Positions 20,809-28,565 of a stretch of 36,396 nucleotides of DNA are shown piece by piece. This DNA is from Oscillospiraceae bacterium. Lineage in GTDB: Bacteria > Bacillota > Clostridia > Oscillospirales > Oscillospiraceae. The first letter of the stretch is position 1. Each line of letters opens with the position of its first letter. Location of the stretch: contig JAGAMC010000007.1 of the NCBI GenBank assembly GCA_017624915.1, positions 1 through 36,396 of the forward strand, given 5' to 3'. The notes beneath the pieces were generated by a model. The model searched no databases and was not told where the DNA came from. It saw nothing but the letters and a program-made list of their open reading frames with translations. The position numbers and the translations under genes are program-made.

Positions 20809-21990
20809 TTACTTTTTCCCTTCCACCGGCTGCAGCTGTCCATCGGGACCAAAGCACACCTGCTGGATGACATTGCCCGTATTTTTGCGGATGTCGTCCA
20901 GCCGGATGCCCTCGGTAATGGTGGATACCAGCGTGTATGCCACGCCATGGCGCTTGGCGCGTCCGGTGCGGCCGATGCGGTGGATATAGTACTCGTTCTC
21001 GTCGGGCACGTCGTAGTTGAACACCACGTCCACGTCGTCGATATCAAGGCCCCGGGCGGCCACGTCGGTGGCCACCAGCACCCGCATCTGTCCCTCCCGG
21101 AACTTCTGCAGGGTCTTCTCCCGCACTCTCTGCTGGATATCCCCGTGGATGGCCTGACAGGTGATACCCCGCATGTTCAGAAGGCCGGCCAGCCGGTCGG
21201 TCATATTCTTGGTGTTGCAGAAGGCGATGGCGTGGTCGTAGCCCCCCAGCTCCAGCAGGCGGGCCACGGTGTCCGCCTTTTCGTTGCGGTCCACGTCCAG
21301 CCGGTACTGGGCGATGTCGGGCTTGTTGTTCTCGTCGGCACGCACCGTGATCTCCACGGGGTCGCGCTGATACACCCAGGAGATATCCATGACCTCCCGG
21401 GAGATGGTGGCCGAGAACATGCCCAGATTCTTTCTGCCCTTGATCTGGTCCAGAATGCGGGTCACGTCCCGCACAAAGCCCATGTCCAGCATCCGATCGG
21501 CCTCGTCCAGCACCACGGTCTGCACCTTGTCCACACGCACGGTGCGCCGCTTCATGTGGTCCATGAGCCGTCCGGGGGTGGCCACCACGATCTGGGGCCG
21601 CTTTTTCAGCTGAGTGATCTGCTTGTCAATGGGCTGTCCTCCGTAGAGACACACGGTGCGCACGCCCTCCTTGAATGCACACAGGTCACGCAGCTCCTCC
21701 TGGATCTGGATGGCCAGCTCCCGGGTGGGGGCCAGCACCAGACCCTGCACCTCGTCCAGTTCCGGGACAATATGCTCCACCATGGGGATACCGAAGGCAA
21801 AGGTCTTGCCCGTACCGGTGGGGGCCTTGGCTATGACATCCTTCCACTCCAAAAAGCATGGGATAGCACCCGCCTGCACAGGGGTGGCCTGTACATATCC
21901 TTTTTTGTCGATGGCGCGCATGATCTCGGGCGACAGCCCAAGCTGGTCATAGCGCACGATTTCGTTAACGATCTCGCCGTTGATTTCCAT
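20809..21990 (-). CDS. DEAD-box ATP-dependent RNA helicase
   Basis: A 393-residue helicase core. The motifs are: Q motif GLSPEIMRAIDKKGYVQATPVQ near residue 20, I APTGTGKT, Ia PTRELAIQ, Ib TPGRLMDH, II DEAD, III SAT, V ATDVAARGLDI and VI HRIGRTGRA. There is almost no C-terminal extension (about 20 residues after the core), so specificity must come from elsewhere, unlike DbpA/YxiN with their RNA-binding domain. It unwinds short RNA duplexes in ribosome assembly or mRNA decay. Start ATG 21990 has AAAGGA upstream. The promoter at 22107-22135 leaves a leader of about 110 bases. Confidence 0.93.
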   Translation of the reverse strand: MEINGEIVNEIVRYDQLGLSPEIMRAIDKKGYVQATPVQAGAIPCFLEWKDVIAKAPTGTGKTFAFGIPMVEHIVPELDEVQGLVLAPTRELAIQIQEELRDLCAFKEGVRTVCLYGGQPIDKQITQLKKRPQIVVATPGRLMDHMKRRTVRVDKVQTVVLDEADRMLDMGFVRDVTRILDQIKGRKNLGMFSATISREVMDISWVYQRDPVEITVRADENNKPDIAQYRLDVDRNEKADTVARLLELGGYDHAIAFCNTKNMTDRLAGLLNMRGITCQAIHGDIQQRVREKTLQKFREGQMRVLVATDVAARGLDIDDVDVVFNYDVPDENEYYIHRIGRTGRAKRHGVAYTLVSTITEGIRLDDIRKNTGNVIQQVCFGPDGQLQPVEGKK

Positions 21991-22106
21991 ATGGTTCGTT
22001 CCTTTCCGCGTATCTGATCCAAGACCTCCCACACTCAGACACCCGGTCCGAAACGCCGCTTTCCCCGGCGCGGTCTCAAATCACAGGGCACAAAAGCCTT
22101 TTAGAC

Positions 22107-22135
22107 ATAGTAACACATCCCGACAAACTTTGCAA
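22107..22135 (-). promoter_or_regulatory. Promoter of the DEAD-box helicase gene
   Basis: On the minus strand TTGCAA (22135-22130), 17 bases, TACTAT (22112-22107). It gives a roughly 110-base untranslated leader containing a GC-rich dyad (CGCGCCGG...), as is common for cold-inducible helicase genes. Confidence 0.55.
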
Positions 22136-22215
22136 TCACCGTCATATAATACAGTTTTCCCCGAAAAAAAGCCCCGCTTTCCTGCAAATCCGGACTGTTC
22201 CCCCGGAAATATCTG

Positions 22216-22224
22216 TGCTATAAT
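22216..22224 (+). promoter_or_regulatory. Extended -10 promoter of the ABC-F gene
   Basis: TGCTATAAT is an extended -10 (TGN before TATAAT); the -35 is poor. It lies 39 bases before the start codon. Confidence 0.55.
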
Positions 22225-22262
22225 AGTTAGTTGAGAGTATTGAACCAAAGGAGCTTATCACC

Positions 22263-23861
22263 ATGATCACTGTCACCGACCTGAGTTTGAATTACAGCGG
22301 GACCCCCCTGTTTTCCCACGTGGATCTGCAGTTTGACCGGGGCAACTGCTACGGCATCATCGGCGCCAACGGCGCGGGCAAGTCCACCTTTTTAAAGATC
22401 CTGTCCGGCGAACTGGAATCCACCAGCGGCGAAGTTCACATTCTGCCCAACACCCGCATGTCGGTGCTTAAGCAGAACCAGAACGCCTATGACGCCTACA
22501 ACGTCATGGACACCGTCATCATGGGCAACCAGCGCCTTTACGAGATCAGCAAGGAGAAAGAGGCTCTCTACGCCAAGGATGAGATGACCGACGAGGACGG
22601 CATGCTGGCCTGCCAGCTGGAGGAGGAGTTTGCCGAGCTGGGCGGCTGGGAGGCCGAGAGCGACGCCAGCCGCATCCTGCAGGGCCTTGGCATCGGCACG
22701 CAACTGCACTATAACGACATGGCCACGCTGGACGCCCGTCTGAAGGTGAAGGTGCTGTTGGCCCAGGCGCTGTTCGGAAGCCCCGACCTGCTGATGATGG
22801 ACGAGCCTACCAACAACCTTGATATCGACGCCGTCAACTGGCTGGAAGACTTCCTGCTGGACTTTGAGGGCACGGTCATCGTGGTGTCCCACGACCGCCA
22901 TTTCCTGAACACCGTGTGCACCCACATCGTGGACATCGACTACAACAAGATCAAGATGTATGTGGGCAACTACGACTTCTGGTACGAGTCCTCCCAGCTG
23001 GTGCAGCAGCTGATCAAGAACCAGAACAAGCGCAACGAGGAGAAGATCAAGGAACTGCAGGACTTCATTTCCCGCTTCTCCGCCAACAAGTCCAAGTCCA
23101 AGCAGGCAACCGCCCGGCGCAAGCTGCTGGACAAGCTGACTGTGGAGGAAATGCCCGCCTCCTCCCGCCGCTACCCCTGGGTGGGCTTCTCTCCCGACCG
23201 CGAGGTGGGCAAGGACATCCTGTTCGTCACCGATGTGTCCAAGACCATCGACGGGGTCAAGGTACTGGATAAGGTGAGCTTCATTGTGGAGCACGGGGAC
23301 AAGATCGCCTTCGTGGGCGACAACGAGAATGCCCACACCGCCCTGTTCAAGATCCTGTCCGGCGAGCTGGAGCCCGACGAGGGCACTGTCAAGTGGGGCC
23401 AGACCGCCACCTTCTCCTACTTCCCCAAGGACAACACCGCCTTCTTCGAGGGCTGTGACGATAACCTTGTGGAGTGGCTGCGCCAGTTCTCCCCCGACCC
23501 TCAGGAGCAGTTCCTGCGTGGCTTCCTTGGCCGCATGCTCTTTTCCGGCGACGAGGTATATAGGCCTGTGAAGGTCCTGTCCGGCGGCGAGAAGGTGCGG
23601 TGCATGCTGTCCAAAATGATGATGTCCGGCGCCAACGTGCTCATGCTGGACCAGCCCACCAACCATCTGGATCTGGAGTCCATCGCCGCCCTGAACAAGG
23701 GTCTTGAGGCGGTCAAGTGCAACATTCTGGTGGCCTCCCACGACCATCAGCTGGTGCAGACGGTGTGTAACCGCGTATTCGACTTCACCGCCGAGGGCAA
23801 GCTCATTGACCGCAAGATGACCTACGACGAGTATCTGGACAGCCAGAAGCCCCAGGCCTGA
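22263..23861 (+). CDS. ABC-F family ATPase (YbiT/YkpA-like) with degenerate second ATP site
   Basis: A 532-residue soluble protein with two ABC domains and no membrane helices. Domain 1 has Walker A GANGAGKST (34-42), a degenerate signature (ATLDARLKVKV near 154-164) and Walker B LLMMDEPTNNLD. Domain 2 has Walker A GDNENAHT (352-359), where the lysine is His358, an intact signature LSGGE (439-443), and Walker B LMLDQPTNHLD with Gln464 in place of the catalytic glutamate. The linker (about 240-300) has the charged P-site-tRNA-interaction helices. ABC-F proteins bind the ribosomal E site and modulate translation. AAAGGAG precedes the ATG. The domain 2 changes suggest one ATP site is for binding only. 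Confidence 0.88.
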   Translation: MITVTDLSLNYSGTPLFSHVDLQFDRGNCYGIIGANGAGKSTFLKILSGELESTSGEVHILPNTRMSVLKQNQNAYDAYNVMDTVIMGNQRLYEISKEKEALYAKDEMTDEDGMLACQLEEEFAELGGWEAESDASRILQGLGIGTQLHYNDMATLDARLKVKVLLAQALFGSPDLLMMDEPTNNLDIDAVNWLEDFLLDFEGTVIVVSHDRHFLNTVCTHIVDIDYNKIKMYVGNYDFWYESSQLVQQLIKNQNKRNEEKIKELQDFISRFSANKSKSKQATARRKLLDKLTVEEMPASSRRYPWVGFSPDREVGKDILFVTDVSKTIDGVKVLDKVSFIVEHGDKIAFVGDNENAHTALFKILSGELEPDEGTVKWGQTATFSYFPKDNTAFFEGCDDNLVEWLRQFSPDPQEQFLRGFLGRMLFSGDEVYRPVKVLSGGEKVRCMLSKMMMSGANVLMLDQPTNHLDLESIAALNKGLEAVKCNILVASHDHQLVQTVCNRVFDFTAEGKLIDRKMTYDEYLDSQKPQA

Positions 23862-23887
23862 GTTTTCCCGTATATCCCGAAAATACA

Positions 23888-23917
23888 ACTCCTGCACGCG
23901 ATCCGTGCAGGAGTTTT
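23888..23917 (+). terminator. Intrinsic terminator of the ABC-F gene
   Basis: ACTCCTGCACG and CGTGCAGGAGT pair around a five-base loop, followed by TTTTTTC. Confidence 0.9.
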
Positions 23918-24000
23918 TTCTTGCCGTACACCGTATCTTCGTTTTCTTTCGTTTTCTATTTCACTTTTTAAAATCCTCCATGGCATTTTCCCGCTTTTTG

Positions 24001-24009
24001 TGCTATAAT
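24001..24009 (+). promoter_or_regulatory. Extended -10 promoter of the IclR gene
   Basis: TGCTATAAT, with a weak TGGCAT 17 bases upstream. Just after it lies GAAAATATTTC (24013-24023), a small dyad that could be an autoregulatory half of the operator type seen at 24965. Confidence 0.5.
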
Positions 24010-24037
24010 AATGAAAATATTTCCGGGAGGTACACCC

Positions 24038-24826
24038 ATGACGAATATAACAGGCAGCGAGGCAAACCTGTCTTCAGACAAGCTGCTTCGCATCATCGAA
24101 TATATGGCCGCCAACCACCTGCCCATGCGGCTGAAGGACATTGCGGACAATCTGAACTTCTCTCAGCCAACCGTGGTGCGCTATCTGCGTACCCTGTGCG
24201 AGCAAGGCTATGCCTATCACGACGAACACACCGGCTATTACGCCATGACCTGGAAGATCTGCCGTCTGGGCAGTTCCCTGCAGAGCAATCTGGTCCTGCG
24301 CAGCATGGCCGGTTCCCTGCTGGCAGACTTCGCCAACCAGTACAATCTGGGCGCCCTGCTGGCCGTGGAACGGGACGGCCGTCTGGTCTATCTGGATCTG
24401 GTGGGCGCACCCCACGGTTCTGTGGACACCATGCTGCGCATCGGCAAGGACGCCCCCATGCACTCCACCGCTTCGGGCAAGATCCTGCTGAGCTCCATGA
24501 CCGCCAACCGCATCAATCAGATCCTGGAACAGGACGGGCTTGCCCGGCTGACCTCCCAGACCATCACCTCCCGGGAGGCCCTTTTGCAGGAGCTGGAGGT
24601 CATCCGCCAGCAGGGCTATGCTCTGGATAACGAGGAGTGCGAGCCCGGTCATCGCTGCGTCTCCGTCCCGCTGTATGACTACACCGGAACCGTTGCCGCC
24701 GCCATCAGCGCCTTTGACTCCGCCGAGCGGCTCACCGACGACTGTATTCTCACTGCCGCCCTCCCGGGCCTGCGGAAGCTGGCCGCAAAAATCTCCTTCC
24801 GCATGGGCTGCTCCGTGTATCCCTGA
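24038..24826 (+). CDS. IclR family transcriptional regulator
   Basis: A 262-residue regulator. The winged helix is at about residues 14-70 (SSDKLLRIIEYM, RLKDIADNLNFSQPTVVRYLRTLCEQGY); the effector-binding domain follows with RIGKDAPMHSTASGKILLSS (about 143-162), DNEECEPGHRCVSVPLYD and AAISAF. This is the usual IclR layout, in which a carbon-source metabolite releases or recruits the dimer. GGGAGG precedes ATG 24038; the frame from 24011 has no ribosome site. It lies directly upstream of the catabolic operon, whose promoter carries a 25-base perfect dyad, so it is the obvious regulator; the effector is unknown. Confidence 0.92.
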   Translation: MTNITGSEANLSSDKLLRIIEYMAANHLPMRLKDIADNLNFSQPTVVRYLRTLCEQGYAYHDEHTGYYAMTWKICRLGSSLQSNLVLRSMAGSLLADFANQYNLGALLAVERDGRLVYLDLVGAPHGSVDTMLRIGKDAPMHSTASGKILLSSMTANRINQILEQDGLARLTSQTITSREALLQELEVIRQQGYALDNEECEPGHRCVSVPLYDYTGTVAAAISAFDSAERLTDDCILTAALPGLRKLAAKISFRMGCSVYP

Positions 24827-24920
24827 GCCACGGTTCCCCCTGCGGGTGAGCGGCTGTTTCATATCCCGCCGTTTTTGTTGATTTATCTTAATTTTTATGC
24901 CGCTGCAAGGCCCTTTTCTA

Positions 24921-24949
24921 TTGACATTCCGGCACTTCAGGCCTATAAT
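24921..24949 (+). promoter_or_regulatory. Consensus sigma-A promoter of the catabolic operon
   Basis: TTGACA (24921-24926), 17 bases, TATAAT (24944-24949): a perfect match at both elements, fitting the strongly biased codon use of the genes it drives. Confidence 0.9.
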
Positions 24950-24964
24950 TATTATTGTGTAAAA

Positions 24965-24989
24965 TTGGATTTCAATATTTGAAATCCAA
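24965..24989 (+). promoter_or_regulatory. 25-bp perfect dyad operator, probably for the IclR regulator
   Basis: TTGGATTTCAA (24965-24975) and TTGAAATCCAA (24979-24989) are exact reverse complements around TAT. It covers about +9 to +33 of the consensus promoter, a repressing position. The GATTTC/GAAATC core resembles the dyads bound by IclR-family proteins (compare TGGAAAT/ATTTCCA in E. coli). Confidence 0.8.
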
Positions 24990-25020
24990 CATTAAATTAA
25001 ACCAACAAAGGAGCGTTATT

Positions 25021-26538
25021 ATGTCTGTCGAACGTAAACAGTACTGTGTAGACGGTCAGTGGAAAGACTCCAAGACCGACAAGTGGATGGAAGTCACTGA
25101 CTCCTCCACCGGCGAAGTCATCGCCGAAGTCCCCTGCTGCACCGTGGACGAAGTGGAGGAGGCCATCGCCTCCGCTCACGCCGCCTTTGCCGAGTGGTCC
25201 CAGACCTCTCTGAGCAAGCGCACCCAGATGATGTTCAAGTGGCGCGACATCCTGATGGATCACCTGGACGAGCTGACCGTTCTGTGTGCCAAGGAGCTGG
25301 GCAAGAACCTGGCCGAGGCCCGCGGCGACGTGCTCAAGGCCATCGAGCCCACCGAGCTGGCCTGCGCCACCCCCTTCATCAGCCAGGGTACCGCCTCCCT
25401 GCAGGTGACCACCGGCTTTGATACCGCTTCCTACCGCATGCCTCTGGGCGTTGTGGCCGGCATCGTGCCCTTCAACTTCCCTGCCATGATCCCCTGGGGC
25501 TGGATGGTGCCTCTGGCCGTCGCCACCGGTAACACCGTGGTGCTGAAGGCCGCCTCCTACACCCCCCTGACCTCCATGCGCATCATGGAGCTGTTCTACA
25601 CCGAGGGCGGCTTCCCCAAGGGCGTTGTGAACCTGGTCACCTGCTCCCGTAAGGAGTCCGAGCTGTTCCTGACCGATCCCCGCGTGAAGGCCGTCACCTT
25701 CGTCGGCTCCACCGAGATCGGCAAGCACATCTACTCCGTGGCCGCCGCTCACGGCAAGCGCGTTCAGGCTCAGTGCGAGGCCAAGAACCACGCTCTGGTT
25801 CTGGAGGACTGCGATCTGGAGAGCTCCGTCAACGCCATCATCAACTCTACTTACGGCTGCGCCGGCATGCGCTGCATGGCTCTGCCCGTCATCGTGGTGC
25901 AGGAGAGCATCGCTGACAAGTTCGTGGCCCTGCTGAAGGAAAAGGCCATGGCTCTGAAGGTCGGCTGCGCCTATGATCCCGAGACCCAGCTGGGCCCCGT
26001 GGTCAACGCCAAGCACAAGGAGTCCGTGTGCAACTGGATCCAGAAGGGTATCGACGAGGGTGCCGAGCTGGTTCTGGACGGCCGCGACATCGTTGTCCCC
26101 GGCTATGAGAACGGCTTCTTCGTCGGCCCCACCATTCTGGACCATGTCAAGCCCGGCATGTCCGTGGGCGACCGCGAGATCTTTGGCCCCGTGACCGTCA
26201 TCAAGCGCGTGAAGGACTTTGAAGAGGGTCTGGCCATCATGAACGCCAACCCCTTCGCCAACGGCTCCGTTATCTTCACTCAGAGCGGTTACTATGCCCG
26301 TCAGTTCGAGCTGCTGACCGACGGCGGCATGGTGGGCGTCAACGTGGGTATCCCCGTGCCCTCCGCCTACTTCCCCTTCTCCGGCAACAAGGATTCCTTC
26401 TACGGCGATCAGCACGTGCTGGGTCTGGACGGCGTGCGCTTCTACACCCGCGCCAAGACCGTCACCAAGCACTGGTATGACGAGCACTCCCGCAAGAAGA
26501 ACATCGACACCTGGGAAGGCACTGTGGAACGCATCTGA
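25021..26538 (+). CDS. CoA-acylating aldehyde dehydrogenase, methylmalonate-semialdehyde dehydrogenase-like
   Basis: A 505-residue aldehyde dehydrogenase closest by pattern to MmsA/IolA: PFNFPAMIPWGWMVPLA (150-166, oxyanion Asn152), the catalytic Cys285 in GMRCMALPV, and VNVGIPVPSAYFPFSGNKDSFYGDQHVLG near the end. The general-base Glu of hydrolytic enzymes is replaced (QCEAKN, 251-256), as expected for CoA-dependent members, which turn a semialdehyde into an acyl-CoA with NAD+. The Arg before the Cys is kept, but the second family Arg that holds the substrate carboxylate (in DVFRGLE of MmsA) aligns with Lys106 (DVLKAIE). The substrate may therefore not be malonate or methylmalonate semialdehyde. 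AAAGGAG precedes ATG 25021. First gene of the operon. Confidence 0.82.
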   Translation: MSVERKQYCVDGQWKDSKTDKWMEVTDSSTGEVIAEVPCCTVDEVEEAIASAHAAFAEWSQTSLSKRTQMMFKWRDILMDHLDELTVLCAKELGKNLAEARGDVLKAIEPTELACATPFISQGTASLQVTTGFDTASYRMPLGVVAGIVPFNFPAMIPWGWMVPLAVATGNTVVLKAASYTPLTSMRIMELFYTEGGFPKGVVNLVTCSRKESELFLTDPRVKAVTFVGSTEIGKHIYSVAAAHGKRVQAQCEAKNHALVLEDCDLESSVNAIINSTYGCAGMRCMALPVIVVQESIADKFVALLKEKAMALKVGCAYDPETQLGPVVNAKHKESVCNWIQKGIDEGAELVLDGRDIVVPGYENGFFVGPTILDHVKPGMSVGDREIFGPVTVIKRVKDFEEGLAIMNANPFANGSVIFTQSGYYARQFELLTDGGMVGVNVGIPVPSAYFPFSGNKDSFYGDQHVLGLDGVRFYTRAKTVTKHWYDEHSRKKNIDTWEGTVERI

Positions 26539-26562
26539 TCGTAAAGAAAGGAGATCCGCATA

Positions 26563-27588
26563 ATGGTTACCAATCCTTATTTGAAATGGCTCAGCGAGAC
26601 TGACGGCTTCTGGTGGACCGACACCGCCGAGATCCAGACCATGGACGAGGCCATTGAGAACGGCGCCACCGGCGTCACCACCAACCCCATCCTGATCAAG
26701 AAGTCTCTGTACGGCAACCCCGACTTCTGGCGTCCCTATCTGGACAGCGCCGTCGGCCTCAAGGGTGACGAGAAGGCCGAGGAGATCCTGCGCTGCGTCA
26801 CCGTGGAGATCGCCAAGAAGTTCCAGCCCATCTTTGAGAAGATGGACGGCAAGCAGGGCTTCGTGTGCGCTCAGGTCAACCCCAAGAAGCAGGGCGACAC
26901 CGCCGCCATGGTGGAGATGGGCAAGCGTCTGGCTGCCTGGGCTCCCAACATTGCTGTTAAGCTGCCCGCTACCGCCGCCGGTCTGCGCGCCATCGAGGAG
27001 CTGGCCGCCGAGGGTATCACCACCGTGGGTACCGTCAGCTTCACCACTCCCCAGGCCGTTGCCGTTGCTGCCGCTCAGCAGCGCGGTATCGACCGCTGCC
27101 GTGCCGCCGGCAAGAAGCCCGGCATGGCCTTTGCCGTGCTGATGGTGGGCCGTCTGGACGACTACCTGCGCGACGTGGCCAAGGACATGGAGTCCGACGT
27201 TCCCGAGTCTGACATCATTCAGGCCGGTACCGCCGCCATCAAGAAGGCTTACGCCATCTGCAAGGAGCGCGGCTATGAGGCCAAGCTCATGCCCGCCGGC
27301 ATGCGCGGCGGCTATCACGCCACCGCTCTGGCCGGTTCCGACATGAGCATGTCCCTGTCCGCCGGCATCCTCACCGCTCTGGGCAAGGAGACCGAGTTCG
27401 TTCCCCACATCGACGAGCCCGTGTCCGCCGAGACCATTGAGCGCCTGAACACCATCCCCGAGTTCGTCCGCGGCTACAACGTGGAGGCTCTGTCCGAGGC
27501 CGAGTTCATCCGCTTCGGCGCTTCTCAGCGCACTCTGTCCCAGTTTGTGGAAGCCGGCTGGGGCATGATCGCCGAGTTCCCCCTGTAA
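26563..27588 (+). CDS. Transaldolase-family protein
   Basis: A 341-residue transaldolase-like TIM-barrel protein. Recognisable points are WTDTA (18-22), VTTNP (38-42), the Schiff-base Lys133 in NIAVKLPATAAG (129-140), GITTVGTVSF and MVGRLDDYL. It is longer than the short bacterial TalC type and diverges from TalA/B, so the aldol or ketol transfer substrate is not clear. It follows the aldehyde dehydrogenase by 24 bases, with AAAGGAG before ATG 26563, and shares its strongly biased codon use, suggesting high expression. It could cleave the carbon chain of the operon's sugar so that the dehydrogenase receives the aldehyde product (inference). Confidence 0.8.
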   Translation: MVTNPYLKWLSETDGFWWTDTAEIQTMDEAIENGATGVTTNPILIKKSLYGNPDFWRPYLDSAVGLKGDEKAEEILRCVTVEIAKKFQPIFEKMDGKQGFVCAQVNPKKQGDTAAMVEMGKRLAAWAPNIAVKLPATAAGLRAIEELAAEGITTVGTVSFTTPQAVAVAAAQQRGIDRCRAAGKKPGMAFAVLMVGRLDDYLRDVAKDMESDVPESDIIQAGTAAIKKAYAICKERGYEAKLMPAGMRGGYHATALAGSDMSMSLSAGILTALGKETEFVPHIDEPVSAETIERLNTIPEFVRGYNVEALSEAEFIRFGASQRTLSQFVEAGWGMIAEFPL

Positions 27589-27613
27589 GCCGTCAGGTTC
27601 TACAATGACGCCA

Positions 27614-27640
27614 CACCGGCAGGCAATTCGCCTGCCGGTG
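27614..27640 (+). other. Intra-operon hairpin
   Basis: CACCGGCAGGC (27614-27624) and GCCTGCCGGTG (27630-27640) form an 11-bp perfect stem with loop AATTC and no T-tract. It may stabilise the upstream, highly expressed dehydrogenase-transaldolase mRNA while reducing expression of the genes after it. Confidence 0.65.
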
Positions 27641-27663
27641 CGGCGATGAACGGAGGACTTCCC

Positions 27664-28491
27664 TTGAACGCAAAAATCAGTTGTCTGCCGGTCTCTTTGT
27701 ATTCCGAGTTCTTTGCCGGCGAGAGAACCATCCCCCAGTGGTCCAAGCAGGCTCAGCAGATCGGTCTGGACTGTGTAGACATCAATGCCCTGTTTCTCAG
27801 AGAAAAGAGCGAGGATGAGATCGCCCAGATCAGACAGCAGCTGACCGTACCCGTTTTGATGGTCAGTGCCTATTCCGACTTCACTGTGCCCAGCGATACC
27901 GCCCGGGCCGAGGCGCTGGAGACCGCCGCTGCAGATATTCATCGGGCTTCGGCCATCGGTGCCAAGTACATCCGTCTGACCGCCGGTCAGGCTTATCCCG
28001 GCGAGCAGGACAGCGTGGCATGCCGCCGTGTGTACGACTGCTTTGGCAAGTGTGTAGACATCGCCAGGCGGGAGGGTGTGGAGATCCTGCTGGAAAACCA
28101 CTCCAAGCCCGGTGCATGGCAGTATGTGGATTACAACTTCAACATGGAACGGTTCCTGGCTCTGTGGGATACGCTGAAGGAGCTTCCCATCCACATTAAC
28201 TTCGACACCGCCAACGCCTATGCTCTGACGGACTGGAAGCGTCTGCTCAACGCCGTTTCCGGCCGGATCGCCACGGTACATATCAACGATCTGGCCAGCG
28301 TGGAGCCTTTGGCCTTCTCTCTGGTGGGTAGCGGTATCGTCCCCCTTGAGGAAATGCTGGATGCAGTCCATGCTACCGGTTTCAAGGGCCACCTGTGCAT
28401 CGAGGAAGCAGCCTTCCTCGGCTGGGAGGGCATTGAGAAGGCGGCAGCCTTTACCATCGATCTGGCAAAGAAATACGGCTTCGGCAAATAA
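27664..28491 (+). CDS. Sugar phosphate isomerase/epimerase family TIM-barrel protein (TTG start)
   Basis: A 275-residue xylose-isomerase-like (AP endonuclease 2 fold) barrel, the fold shared by IolE/IolI and hexulose isomerases. Metal-binding pattern residues are in EILLENHSK (glutamate, about residue 140), NFDTANAY (aspartate and asparagine), TVHINDL and CIEEAAF (glutamate near the end). The TTG at 27664 is favoured because GGAGG (27652-27656) is 7 bases upstream; the in-frame ATG at 27646 lies before that ribosome site. It lies within the operon. Whether it isomerises, epimerises or dehydrates is not decided by sequence. Confidence 0.8.
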   Translation: MNAKISCLPVSLYSEFFAGERTIPQWSKQAQQIGLDCVDINALFLREKSEDEIAQIRQQLTVPVLMVSAYSDFTVPSDTARAEALETAAADIHRASAIGAKYIRLTAGQAYPGEQDSVACRRVYDCFGKCVDIARREGVEILLENHSKPGAWQYVDYNFNMERFLALWDTLKELPIHINFDTANAYALTDWKRLLNAVSGRIATVHINDLASVEPLAFSLVGSGIVPLEEMLDAVHATGFKGHLCIEEAAFLGWEGIEKAAAFTIDLAKKYGFGK

Positions 28492-28565
28492 GTCCGGGCC
28501 CCTGCAAAGACACCCTTTGCGCATTTCCCCTCCCCTTAGCCATCAAATGACCAGGAGGAGCAACT

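Noticed and set aside
21991-22106. A structured riboswitch in the DEAD-box helicase leader
   Set aside because: Only a simple GC-rich dyad is visible; no known aptamer consensus is recognisable, so I describe it only as a leader.
24997-28524. A 1175-residue open frame on the minus strand, and similar long antisense frames (for example 8009-10105 plus, 30985-32823 minus, 22392-23897 minus)
   Set aside because: They lie exactly opposite clearly recognised genes, have His/Gly/Gln-rich low-complexity translations and no ribosome sites. They come from GC-biased third codon positions in the real genes.
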